The notes under the pieces are model-generated. The model was given only the letters and a program-made list of their open reading frames with translations. It was not told where the DNA came from and did not search any database. DNA of 64,000 nt, taken from the NCBI RefSeq assembly GCF_014873495.1, contig NZ_JADBGF010000001.1:8246001-8310000 (forward strand). The letters run 5' to 3'. Origin of the DNA: Streptomyces stelliscabiei (GTDB lineage: Bacteria; Actinomycetota; Actinomycetes; Streptomycetales; Streptomycetaceae). The position numbers and the translations under genes are program-made. Of this stretch, positions 1-7,507 are shown piece after piece. The number at the start of each line of letters is the position of its first letter. Position 1 is the first letter of the stretch.

Positions 1-1125
1 GCCGCGCTCATCCCGGACGCGCGCAACGACGAGAACCTGGCCGTCGGCCAGATCCACCTGGCGTTCATCCGCTTCCACAACCGCGTCGTCGACCACCTCG
101 CGGAGCGCGGAGTGCCCGAGCACCGGCTGTTCCAGGCGGCCCGGGACCTCGTCGTGAAGCACTACCAGTGGGTGCTGCGCACCGACTTCCTGCCCCGCAT
201 CGTCGACCCGGACATCGTCGAGCGCGTCTTCACCCGAGGACGCCGGCACTTCGAACGCCCCGGCTACACCCGGCCGGGAGACCTGCCGACGATGCCGATC
301 GAGTTCTCCGTCGCCGCCTACCGGCTCGGACACAGCATGGTGCGCGGGGCCTACCAGTGGAACAGCGTGTTCCGCGCGGGCGGTCCCGGCCCGATCGCCT
401 CGCTCGGGCTGCTGTTCCGGTTCAGCGGCACGGCGGGCAACCTCACGCCGGGCCCGGGCGACCTGAGCGACCTCGACGACCCGAACTCGGGGGAGAACCT
501 GCGGCTGCCGAGCAACTGGATCGTCGACTTCCGGCGGCTGTTCGACTTCGGTGAGATCGGCCGGGACGACCTGGTCGTGCCCGCGGGCGAGTTCAACACC
601 GCCAAGCGTCTCGACACGCTCCTCGTCGACCCGCTGTCCACCCTGCCGACCGGCACGTTCGACGGTCGTGGCCGTTCGGCCCCGCCGCCGATCCAGCGCA
701 ACCTCGCCTTCCGCAACCTCACGCGGGCCGCCATGGTCGAGCTGGCCACCGGGCCGCAACTGGCCGCCCGGATGGGCCTCAAGCAGCTGACGGAGGACCA
801 GATCCTGCGGGGCAACGGCGGCGCCGTGCTGGACGGCCTCACCGACACCGAGCGCGCCCAGCTCGTGGAGCACACACCGCTGTGGTTCTACGTCCTGCGC
901 GAGGCCGAGGTGAACGAGGCCCGCCCCGGCAGGCTCACCGGCGTCGGCGGCACCCTCGTCGCCGAGGTCTTCCACCGTGCGATCGAGGGCAGCCGGAGGT
1001 CGATCGTGAAGCACCCGGGCTGGCGACCCAGCCTCCCGTCCCACCGCAAGGGCAGGTTCACGATGACGGACCTGCTCCTCTTCGCCTTCGAGAACGACCC
1101 GGAGCTGCTCAACCCTCTGGGCTGA
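1..1125 (+). CDS. Animal-type heme peroxidase, C-terminal part (5' truncated by window)
   Basis: The frame is open from base 1 and continues upstream of the window, so only about 374 C-terminal residues are seen. The opening segment reads RNDENLAVGQIHLAFIRFHN, the Asn-Glu-Asn / His-x-x-Phe-x-Arg-x-His-Asn signature of the animal (myeloperoxidase-like) heme peroxidase superfamily. The segment AYRLGHSMVR follows, and its His (codon at 331-333) aligns with the proximal heme-iron ligand. Family members oxidise substrates with peroxide; the substrate here is unknown. No membrane segment is visible in this portion. The gene ends just before a 16-bp degenerate repeat and a very strong hairpin. It converges on the thioesterase gene. 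Confidence 0.88.
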   Translation, partial: AALIPDARNDENLAVGQIHLAFIRFHNRVVDHLAERGVPEHRLFQAARDLVVKHYQWVLRTDFLPRIVDPDIVERVFTRGRRHFERPGYTRPGDLPTMPIEFSVAAYRLGHSMVRGAYQWNSVFRAGGPGPIASLGLLFRFSGTAGNLTPGPGDLSDLDDPNSGENLRLPSNWIVDFRRLFDFGEIGRDDLVVPAGEFNTAKRLDTLLVDPLSTLPTGTFDGRGRSAPPPIQRNLAFRNLTRAAMVELATGPQLAARMGLKQLTEDQILRGNGGAVLDGLTDTERAQLVEHTPLWFYVLREAEVNEARPGRLTGVGGTLVAEVFHRAIEGSRRSIVKHPGWRPSLPSHRKGRFTMTDLLLFAFENDPELLNPLG

Positions 1126-1140
1126 GCGCACACCCTCCGC

Positions 1141-1220
1141 CACGCGTCCCCTCCGGCACGCGCCCCGTCCGGCGCACGTCCCTTCCGGTACGCGTCCCTT
1201 CCGGCACGCATCCCGTCCGG
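1141..1220. repeat. Five degenerate 16-bp tandem repeats
   Basis: Five consecutive 16-bp units of the form CACGCGTCCCCTCCGG, each ending in TCCGG, lie immediately after the peroxidase stop codon. They are non-coding and sit between convergent genes, just upstream of a long hairpin. Confidence 0.8.
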
Positions 1221-1249
1221 GTGCGGACCGGACGTCGGGACGCGACGGC

Positions 1250-1293
1250 CGCCGACCGGGCCGCGGGCGACCCCGCCCGCGGCCCGGTCGGCG
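1250..1293. terminator. Bidirectional terminator hairpin with 19-bp perfect stem
   Basis: Bases 1250-1268 are perfectly complementary to 1275-1293, with a 6-nt loop (GACCCC). The hairpin lies between the convergent peroxidase and thioesterase genes. No U-tract follows, which is usual for GC-rich actinobacterial terminators. Confidence 0.8.
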
Positions 1294-1303
1294 ATGTGCG
1301 TCC

Positions 1304-1726
1304 TCACAGTCCGAACAGCGAGGGATCCTTCGCCAGCGCCCGGAAGTACGCCCGCGGGTCGGCCACCAGCTTGCGGAGCCTGAGGTCCATCAGGCCGCCC
1401 ACGCCGGCGATCTCGGCCGCGACGGTGCCGTCCGTCCTGCGCACGGTCTGCTCGATGCGGAACGTCCTGCCCTCACCCCAGACGAAGACGCAACTCACCT
1501 CGACCTCGTCGCCGGCCAGCAGTTCACGCCGGTAGCTGATGGTCGTCTCCAGCGCCACGGGCCCGACGCCCTTCGCCATCAGGTCGGCCTGGCGAATGCC
1601 GGCGGCCTGCAACAGCGACCAGCGCGCGTGCTCGCCGTACTGCAGGTACACGCTCTGGTTCAGGTGCCCCTGCACATCGGTCTCGTATCCCCGCACGGTC
1701 ACCGGAACGGAGAACGGCTCGGCCAT
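1304..1726 (-). CDS. Acyl-CoA thioesterase, 4HBT (hot-dog) family
   Basis: 140 residues, the usual length for YbgC/4-hydroxybenzoyl-CoA thioesterase-like hot-dog proteins. Near the N-terminus YETDVQGHLNQSVYLQYGEHAR matches the family signature, in which the Asp and the following H-N-x-x-Y belong to the active-site helix. It should hydrolyse a small acyl-CoA, but the substrate cannot be read from sequence. The ATG at 1726 follows a purine-rich AGGGGGAAG. A 16-bp palindrome 57 nt upstream (1783-1798) looks like a TetR-type operator and probably controls this gene. Confidence 0.85.
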   Translation of the reverse strand: MAEPFSVPVTVRGYETDVQGHLNQSVYLQYGEHARWSLLQAAGIRQADLMAKGVGPVALETTISYRRELLAGDEVEVSCVFVWGEGRTFRIEQTVRRTDGTVAAEIAGVGGLMDLRLRKLVADPRAYFRALAKDPSLFGL

Positions 1727-1782
1727 GACTTCCCCCTACTGAGGCTTGCGGCTGAAGCGAACGGAACGCGCGCACCACTTTA

Positions 1783-1798
1783 CTGAGCGCTTGCTCAG
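1783..1798. promoter_or_regulatory. TetR-type palindromic operator candidate
   Basis: CTGAGC-GCTT-GCTCAG is a palindromic 6-4-6 element in the 5' region of the thioesterase gene. Sites of the general form TGAGC...GCTCA are typical of TetR/AcrR regulators that sense acyl-CoAs or drugs. No TetR gene lies nearby, so the regulator would act in trans. Confidence 0.5.
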
Positions 1799-1817
1799 CT
1801 CCTCGCCCGGCCCGCCG

Positions 1818-2459
1818 CTAGGCCCGTCTCGGTGAGGCCAGCAGATACCGCTCCCGGGTGCGCGGATCGGTGTGCTCGCTCACCTGCCAGCCGGCCTTCT
1901 CCAGCGTCGCCGCGCAGGCCCCCAGCGCCGCCGTGTCCGGCTCCCGCACGGCGACGGCCTCCGGCTGGGGGGTGGCCCGCACGCGGTAACCCCCGCCCGC
2001 CGGGTCAGCGCCCGCCGGCCGGTGACCCGCGGCCTCCAGCGCCAGCGCGGCGGCCCGCACCAGATGTGTGCGCTCCCAGTCGCAGGGACGGTCCATCAAG
2101 CCGCCCGGACTGGTCATCCGGCGCAGCTCCAGGAGCCCCTGCCAGGCGCTGTGCACCTCACGGTCGCGGGCCGGGCCCCCGGCCGTGGTCTCCTCACCCC
2201 CGACCCGCGCGGCGAAGACCCCGCTCTCGGTGGGGGCGGGTTGCTCCGGAGCCGCCCGAGCGGCGTCGACCGGTGCCGTCTCCCGTACCCGGTGGCCGGC
2301 CGGCGTCAGGAAGTGGTCGTGCGGCGGGCGCGGATGCCGGAAGGCCAGCCCCCGCTTCACCAGCGCGGCGAGCTGCGCCTGCGTACCCGTCAGCCGCCCG
2401 GTCACCGGCTCGGCGGTGTCGATGATCCGCCGCTGCGCGGCGGTCGGCGGTCGTGTCAC
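1818..2459 (-). CDS. Conserved hypothetical protein (Streptomyces type)
   Basis: About 213 residues. The GTG at 2459 is preferred over the one at 2474 because AGGGAGG sits 5 nt upstream of it. The N-terminal third (ITDTAEP-like start, then TGTQAQLAALVKRGLAFRHP and LTPAGHRVRE) resembles a winged-helix fold: a helix, a recognition-like helix and a terminal LTPAG wing. The C-terminal half, ending in TLEKAGWQVSEHTDP, has no motif I recognise. It may be a DNA-associated protein, but this is inference from a short similarity. It lies on the same strand as the phosphatase and HAD genes upstream. Confidence 0.7.
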   Translation of the reverse strand: MTRPPTAAQRRIIDTAEPVTGRLTGTQAQLAALVKRGLAFRHPRPPHDHFLTPAGHRVRETAPVDAARAAPEQPAPTESGVFAARVGGEETTAGGPARDREVHSAWQGLLELRRMTSPGGLMDRPCDWERTHLVRAAALALEAAGHRPAGADPAGGGYRVRATPQPEAVAVREPDTAALGACAATLEKAGWQVSEHTDPRTRERYLLASPRRA

Positions 2460-2505
2460 GGCACCCTCCCTCACCCGAGCCCGCTGGGGTCACCCCACGC
2501 GAAGA

Positions 2506-3105
2506 CTACGAGGGGGGTCTGACATTCCAGCCCGCGACGACCGGGCGTCCGTGCTCCGTGCCGAGGCGGCAGACCGTGCCCGTGGCCAGCTGGAACAGCG
2601 CGCCGCCGGAGGCGGGCAGGCCGAGATAGCGGGCCGTGAGGACTCGCAGGACGTGCCCGTGCGCCACGAGCACCACGCTCCCCTCGCTGTTGGCCAGCGC
2701 CGCGTGCGCCTTCGCCAGCATCCGGTCGGCGCGCGCCCCGACCTCCTCCGGGCTCTCCCCGGGATGCTCCGGTGGACCGGGCGCGACCCCGTCCGTGAAC
2801 AGGAACCACTCCGGCCGGGTGCGATGGATCTCGACGGTCGTGACGCCCTCGTACCCGCCGTAGTCCCACTCGACGAGATCCGCGTCGACGCGCGCGCCGG
2901 TGAGCCCGGCCAGCTCCGCGGTCTCCCGGGCCCGCTTCAGAGGACTCACGAAGACGGTGCCGACGCGGTGCGAGGCGAGCAGCGGGGCGAGACCGCTCGC
3001 CTGCTCGCGGCCGTGGTCCGTCAGTGAGATGTCGGTCCAGCTGGTGTGCTGCCCGGACGCCGACCACTCGGTCTCGCCGTGCCGCACCAGAAGAAGATCA
3101 CCCAT
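2506..3105 (-). CDS. Histidine phosphatase (phosphoglycerate mutase-like) family protein
   Basis: 199 residues. The RHG motif (LLLVRHGETEWS, residues 4-15) gives the phosphorylated His. SPLKRARETAEL supplies the second phosphate-binding Arg, VEWDYGGYEG the family acidic region, and VAHGHVLRVL the second catalytic His. The protein is soluble, with no signal peptide. Substrates in this family range from sugar phosphates to nucleotides and cannot be assigned. The gene is 9 nt downstream of the HAD-like gene, so the two are probably cotranscribed. Confidence 0.9.
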   Translation of the reverse strand: MGDLLLVRHGETEWSASGQHTSWTDISLTDHGREQASGLAPLLASHRVGTVFVSPLKRARETAELAGLTGARVDADLVEWDYGGYEGVTTVEIHRTRPEWFLFTDGVAPGPPEHPGESPEEVGARADRMLAKAHAALANSEGSVVLVAHGHVLRVLTARYLGLPASGGALFQLATGTVCRLGTEHGRPVVAGWNVRPPS

Positions 3106-3114
3106 GCCCCCAGG

Positions 3115-3684
3115 CTACGAGCCCGCCGCACCGACGCCATCCCGGCCGCCCCCCAGGGCGTGGGCCCACCGCTCCAGCTCCGTGAACTCCTGCTCCCGCA
3201 GCCCCCGGCGCGGATCGATCCGCAGCAGCAGGGCCGGTGTGCCGTGGTGCTCGGCCACGTGCCGTACGTCGAGGTCGGTGATCATGTCGTCGACCCAGAC
3301 GAACGGCCGTCCCGCCGCCCACTCCAGGACCCGCCGGGTCTTCCAGTACAGCCCGTCGGCGTCCGTGGCGAAGAGGTTGCCGAACTCGATGACCGGCAGA
3401 TCGCGCGGCAGCCCGATCACCGGCCCGATCATCTCGTTGGCCTCGTGCATCCAGGTCGTGGCCCACGCCAACTCGTAGGGCAGTGCGAGCAGTCGCTCCC
3501 CGTGCGCCGGGTTCAACCGGATCCGCAGGCCCCGGCGCAGCCGGCGGGACCCCGGTTTCTGCCGGGAGGACCAGTTCGTGGGATGCACCCGCCGGGTCAC
3601 ATAGCCACGGGGACGCCACAGCCGGGCGCCGAAGGGATTGAGGGGGCCGTCGACATCGAGGAGGAGCAGGGGTCGGCTCGTCAT
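3115..3684 (-). CDS. HAD-like hydrolase-fold protein
   Basis: 189 residues. The N-terminus LLLLDVDGPLNPFG fits HAD motif I (Asp-x-Asp-Gly), and the late FVWVDDMITDLD fits the acidic motif IV. The rest is a Streptomyces-type small HAD protein of unknown substrate, without the large cap domain of classical phosphatases. It is followed after 9 nt by the histidine phosphatase gene. The upstream region is shared with the divergent methyltransferase gene. Confidence 0.8.
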   Translation of the reverse strand: MTSRPLLLLDVDGPLNPFGARLWRPRGYVTRRVHPTNWSSRQKPGSRRLRRGLRIRLNPAHGERLLALPYELAWATTWMHEANEMIGPVIGLPRDLPVIEFGNLFATDADGLYWKTRRVLEWAAGRPFVWVDDMITDLDVRHVAEHHGTPALLLRIDPRRGLREQEFTELERWAHALGGGRDGVGAAGS

Positions 3685-3807
3685 GGGAAGGGTCTACCCA
3701 GGTCGAGCCGACGCCTCGCGCGCGCCGTTCGACCGTCTCCGTGACGGGGGCGAAGCGCACCGACGTTCCTCCGGCGCACCGCTGAGCGGGCGACTACTGT
3801 CGCGGGC

Positions 3808-4461
3808 ATGGTCGACCACGATGTCCTCGCTGCCACACGCGACGCCTACGACGCCGTCGCCTCGACCTATGCGCGGCTGTTCGGCGACTCGCTGCGGGAC
3901 AGACCCCTGGACCGCGCGATCCTGGGTGCCTTCGCCGAGGTCGCGCGGGCGTGCGGGGGCGGTCTTGTCGCGGACCTGGGGTGCGGGCCCGGCCATGTCA
4001 CCGCCCATCTCGCCGAGTCGGGACTGGAGGCGTTCGGGGTCGACGCCTCGCCCGCGATGGTCGAGCTGGCCCGGCGGGCCCACCCCGGGCTGCGGTTCGA
4101 GGTGGGCTCGATGGCCGCGTTGGACATCGCGGACGGTGCGCTCGGCGGCGTACTGTCGCGTTGGTCCATCATCCACACCCCGCCGCACGAGGTCCCCGTC
4201 CTCCTCGGGGAGTTCCACCGCGTGCTGGCGCCCGGTGGGCACCTGCTCATCGGCTTCTCGGCGAGCGAGGGGCCGTCCCACCCCACGCAGGTCTTCGATC
4301 ACACCGTCGCGCCCGCCCACCGGTGGTGGCCCGATCACCTCGCCGCGCTGCTGCGCGCGTCCGGGCTGGCCGAGGTCGCCCGGATGGTGCGCGAGCCGCA
4401 GCCCACCGACCGCAGGCAGTTCCAGGAGGTCCAGTTGCTGGCCCGCAAGGCCGAGGAATGA
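3808..4461 (+). CDS. Class I SAM-dependent methyltransferase
   Basis: 217 residues with a complete Rossmann-type methyltransferase core. Motif I is VADLGCGPGHVTAHL (about residues 52-66) and motif II is FGVDASPAMVELAR with the ribose-binding acidic residue. VGSMAALDIADG corresponds to motif III, and FHRVLAPGGHLLIGF is the post-IV strand. It is a methyltransferase type 11-like protein and the acceptor is unknown. It converges on the aminotransferase gene with an 18-nt gap. Confidence 0.88.
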   Translation: MVDHDVLAATRDAYDAVASTYARLFGDSLRDRPLDRAILGAFAEVARACGGGLVADLGCGPGHVTAHLAESGLEAFGVDASPAMVELARRAHPGLRFEVGSMAALDIADGALGGVLSRWSIIHTPPHEVPVLLGEFHRVLAPGGHLLIGFSASEGPSHPTQVFDHTVAPAHRWWPDHLAALLRASGLAEVARMVREPQPTDRRQFQEVQLLARKAEE

Positions 4462-4479
4462 CGCGGGCGACCGGGGCCG

Positions 4480-5688
4480 CTACTGCCGGTACCCGCTCAG
4501 GAACCGGCCGATCCGGCTGATCGCCGCGTCCAGGTCGTCCGCGTGGGGGAGGGTGAGGATGCGGAAGTGGTCGGGGGTGGGCCAGTTGAAGCCGGTGCCC
4601 TGGACGACCTGGATCTTCTCGCGCAGGAGCAGGTCGAGGACGAACTTCTCGTCGTCGTGGATCTTGTGGACCTTGGGGTCGAGCCGGGGGAAGGCGTAGA
4701 GGGCGCCCTGGGGCTTCACGCAGGAGACGCCGGGGATCTCGTTGAGCTTCTCCCAGGCCACGTCGCGCTGTTCGTACAGGCGGCCGCCGGGTGTGGTGAG
4801 GTCGGTGATGGACTGGCGGCCGCCGAGGGCGGCCTGGATGGCGTACTGGGCGGGCGCGTTGGCGCACAGCCGCATGGAGGCCAGCATCGTCAGGCCCTCC
4901 AGGTAGTTGCGGGCGTGCTGCCTGGGGCCGGTGACGACCAGCCAGCCGGAGCGGAAGCCCGCGACGCGGTAGGTCTTCGACAGGCCGCAGAAGGTGAGGA
5001 CGACCAGGTCGGGGGCGAGCGCGGCGGCCGAGTGGTGCACGGCGTCGTCGTAGAGGATCTGGTCGTAGATCTCGTCGGCGAAGACCATCAGGCCGTGGCG
5101 GCGGGCGAGGTCGAGGATGCCCTCGATGATCTCCTTCGGGTACACCGCGCCGGTGGGGTTGTTGGGGTTGATGATGACGACGGCCCGGGTGCGGTCGGTG
5201 ATCTTCGACGCCATGTCGTCGAGGTCCGGGTACCAGTCGGCCCGCTCGTCGCAGAGGTAGTGGACCGCCTTGCCGCCGGCGAGGGTGGTGACCGCCGTCC
5301 ACAGGGGGAAGTCGGGGGCGGGGATCAGGATCTCGTCGCCGTCCTCGATCAGCGCCTGTACGGCCATGGAGACCAGCTCGGAGACGCCGTTGCCGAGGAA
5401 GACGTCGTCCACGTCCACGTCGAGGCCGCGGTCCTGGTAGCGCTGGGCGACCGCGCGGCGGGCCGAGAGGATGCCGCGCGAGTCCGTGTAGCCGTGGGCC
5501 CGGGGGAGCATCCGGATCATGTCCTGGAGGATCTCCTCCGGTGCCTCGAAACCGAAGAGGGCGGGGTTGCCCGTGTTGAGGCGCAGGACGCTGTGGCCCG
5601 CCTCCTCCAGTGCGTTGGCGTGCTCGATCACGGGGCCGCGGATCTCGTAACAGACCTCGCTGAGCTTGCTCGACTGCCGGAACTCCAT
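4480..5688 (-). CDS. PLP-dependent aminotransferase (alanine aminotransferase-like, class I/II)
   Basis: 402 residues from the ATG at 5688, chosen over an upstream start at 5775 because the protein then begins MEFRQSSKLSEVCYEIRGP, a typical start for this group. GEGARG precedes the ATG as a ribosome binding site. PLP-fold motifs are present: ILIPAPDFPLW, VIINPNNPTGAVYPKE (substrate carboxylate and PLP contacts), FADEIYDQILYD (Asp to the pyridine N and Tyr to O3'), and TFCGLSKTYRVAGFRSGW with the Schiff-base Lys. The closest functional group I recognise is glutamate-pyruvate aminotransferase (AlaA). It is divergent from an HxlR regulator, with palindromic half-sites between them. Confidence 0.88.
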   Translation of the reverse strand: MEFRQSSKLSEVCYEIRGPVIEHANALEEAGHSVLRLNTGNPALFGFEAPEEILQDMIRMLPRAHGYTDSRGILSARRAVAQRYQDRGLDVDVDDVFLGNGVSELVSMAVQALIEDGDEILIPAPDFPLWTAVTTLAGGKAVHYLCDERADWYPDLDDMASKITDRTRAVVIINPNNPTGAVYPKEIIEGILDLARRHGLMVFADEIYDQILYDDAVHHSAAALAPDLVVLTFCGLSKTYRVAGFRSGWLVVTGPRQHARNYLEGLTMLASMRLCANAPAQYAIQAALGGRQSITDLTTPGGRLYEQRDVAWEKLNEIPGVSCVKPQGALYAFPRLDPKVHKIHDDEKFVLDLLLREKIQVVQGTGFNWPTPDHFRILTLPHADDLDAAISRIGRFLSGYRQ

Positions 5689-5716
5689 GCGCCCTCGCCC
5701 TCCGGTTCGTGTGTTG

Positions 5717-5751
5717 CTTGGTTTTACCAAGTAGGTGCTTGGAAAGTCCAA
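5717..5751. promoter_or_regulatory. Operator array of four CTTGG/CCAAG half-sites
   Basis: CTTGG (5717-5721), CCAAG (5727-5731), CTTGG (5738-5742) and TCCAA (5747-5751) form nested inverted repeats, 5 to 6 nt apart, between the divergent aminotransferase and HxlR genes. They overlap the expected promoter region of both. The likely ligand is the adjacent HxlR protein, which is inferred from position. Confidence 0.6.
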
Positions 5752-5773
5752 CGACATGTCTAGACTGCGTTCC

Positions 5774-6406
5774 ATGTCACCTCGCCGAAGCTACGACCAG
5801 TACTGCTCCGCCGCGCGGGCGCTCGACCTCGTCGGGGACCGCTGGACCCTGCTGATCGTGCGGGAGCTGCTGGCCGGGCCGCGTCGCTACACGGACCTGC
5901 ACGCGGACCTGCCGGGGGTCAGCACGGACGTCCTCGCGTCGCGGCTGAAGGACATGGAGCGGGACGGGCTGACCACGCGCCGCCGGCTGCCGCCGCCGGG
6001 TGCGGCCTACGTCTACGAAGTCACCCCGCGCGGGCGGGAGTTGCTGCCGGTGCTGCAGGCGCTCGGGGAGTGGGGGGAGTCCGTGCTCGGGGAGCGTCGG
6101 CCCACCGACGCCGTGCGGGCCCATTGGTTCGCGCTGCCGTTGCTGCGCGCGCTGGAGGGGGGCAGCGCGGGGCTGGTCGAAGTCCGGCTGGAGGAGGGGG
6201 AGTTCCACGTGCGGGTGGGCGCCGGGGACGGGCCGGTGTACGGGGAGGGGGCCGCGCCGGGGGAGGCGGACGCGCGCCTGTCCCTCGACGCGGGCACCTG
6301 CGGTGTGCTCGGCCGGGGGGAGCTGGGGTTGCGTGAGGCTGTGCGGCGGGGGTTGGTCGAGGTGACGGGGGAGGGGGCGCTGGCGAAGGAGCTGCGGGAC
6401 GCCTGA
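5774..6406 (+). CDS. HxlR-family winged-helix transcriptional regulator
   Basis: 210 residues from the ATG at 5774; in-frame starts at 5735 and 5756 fall inside the operator array and are less likely. Residues 1-100 are a typical HxlR domain: CSAARALDLVGDRWTLLIVRELLAGPRRYTDL, then the recognition helix region GVSTDVLASRLKDMERDGL and the wing VTPRGRELLPVLQALGEWG. Members sense small molecules or redox state. The C-terminal 100 residues look like a ligand- or sterol-carrier-like appendage. The arrangement suggests autoregulation and control of the divergent aminotransferase. Confidence 0.88.
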   Translation: MSPRRSYDQYCSAARALDLVGDRWTLLIVRELLAGPRRYTDLHADLPGVSTDVLASRLKDMERDGLTTRRRLPPPGAAYVYEVTPRGRELLPVLQALGEWGESVLGERRPTDAVRAHWFALPLLRALEGGSAGLVEVRLEEGEFHVRVGAGDGPVYGEGAAPGEADARLSLDAGTCGVLGRGELGLREAVRRGLVEVTGEGALAKELRDA

Positions 6407-6436
6407 GGTTCATCGTCGACCGCGGGCCCGGCGGGG

Positions 6437-6612
6437 CTTCTCGCGCAGTTCCCCGCTCCTCCAAAACCCAGGCCCTGCGGGCCTGAAAGCTCAGGCCCGG
6501 GGATCTGAAGGGGCCGGTGGGGCCGATGGGCCGATGGGGCCGACGGGAAAAGCACGGGGCGAAGCCTCTGCTTTTCAGGGGCGCGGGGAACTGCGCGAGA
6601 AGCCCGGCCGGG
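6437..6612. repeat. Dispersed palindromic element, copy A
   Basis: A CTTCTCGCGCAGTTCCCCGC arm near 6439 is repeated in inverted orientation near 6586 (GCGGGGAACTGCGCGAGAAG). Between them is a smaller hairpin around AAAAGCACGGGGCGAAGCCTC. The element lies between convergent genes. Related elements occur near 35.1, 37.2 and 58.1 kb. Confidence 0.75.
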
Positions 6613-6642
6613 CGCGCGGACGGGGGCGAGGGGCAGCGAAAA

Positions 6643-6675
6643 GCCCGCCGAACCGTGGAACACGGTTCGGCGGGC
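6643..6675 (-). terminator. Intrinsic terminator of the VWA/membrane-protein unit
   Basis: A perfect 15-bp stem (6643-6657 with 6661-6675) has a 3-nt loop. Read on the minus strand the hairpin is followed by TTTT, so it fits a factor-independent terminator for the gene ending at 6689. Confidence 0.85.
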
Positions 6676-6688
6676 CTGCAGCCACCGG

Positions 6689-7507
6689 TCAGGCGCCCGG
6701 GGGCGGCGGTACCCGGGTCGGGCGGCCTGTGCCTCGGGTCAGGGTGTAGCCGCCGATACCCGCCAACGCGGCCAGCGCGGCGCCCAGCGCCGTCCAGACC
6801 CAGCGGTCGCTCCACCAGCCCGAGGACCAGCCGTCGTCGGGTTCGAGGGAGGACAGGGCGGCCACCGTGGAGGAGTCGTCCTCGGCGTCCTCCCGCGCGG
6901 AGGTGACGGCGACCCCGGGCACCAACGGCCGCGCCAGCGAACCGTCGACGGCCGCGGCCCCGCCCATGTCCTTCGACTCGACCTCGACCTCGGTGCCGAC
7001 GGGCAGCCCCAGATCGGCCGTGGCCACCCGGACCGTGGTGAGGCGGACGTAGTACGTGCCCGGCAGCGGATCGTCGGCCCACGGCTCCGACCAGGCACGC
7101 ACCGTGCGCAGGGTGCAGGACAGCTCGACGGAGGCCGCCCCCGCCCCGGCGGTCCGGGTCTGCGCACCGTACTGACAGGCCTGGCGGCGCCGCAGCCCGT
7201 CGTACACGTCGATCTGCCAGGTGGAGGCGGACCCGGCGCCCTCGGGCAGCTTCACGGTCGCCCGTACGGTGGGCCGTTGGCCGGCGTCGGCCGGGAACGA
7301 CCAGTACAGGTAGTCGCCGGTCGAGGCGCTCGCCGTCGCGGTCTGCCCCTGCTCGAACTCCGTGGCCGTACGGAAGGAGGTGCCCGCCTTCGTGGGCGCG
7401 TCACCGTCCTTCGCGGGGCTCGCGGAGGGGGTGGTGTCGGCGACGGCCGGGGAGACGGCCAGACCCAGCATCAGCAGGGCAGCGCCCAGCACACGTGTGA
7501 TCCGCAT
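6689..7507 (-). CDS. Exported, membrane-anchored protein paired with a VWA protein
   Basis: 272 residues from the ATG at 7507, whose A is shared with the TGA of the upstream VWA gene (TGATG), so the genes are translationally coupled. The signal peptide is RITRVLGAALLMLGLAVSPAVA, cleaved near residue 23. The extracellular region contains two Cys (QACQYG and LSCTL) that may form a disulfide, and a beta-rich domain with GDYLYWSFPAD and LPGTYYVRLTTV. One C-terminal membrane helix (WVWTALGAALAALAGIGGYTL) is followed by a short basic tail. I do not recognise a named family. The overlap suggests it is a partner of the VWA protein at the cell surface. Confidence 0.82.
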   Translation of the reverse strand: MRITRVLGAALLMLGLAVSPAVADTTPSASPAKDGDAPTKAGTSFRTATEFEQGQTATASASTGDYLYWSFPADAGQRPTVRATVKLPEGAGSASTWQIDVYDGLRRRQACQYGAQTRTAGAGAASVELSCTLRTVRAWSEPWADDPLPGTYYVRLTTVRVATADLGLPVGTEVEVESKDMGGAAAVDGSLARPLVPGVAVTSAREDAEDDSSTVAALSSLEPDDGWSSGWWSDRWVWTALGAALAALAGIGGYTLTRGTGRPTRVPPPPGA

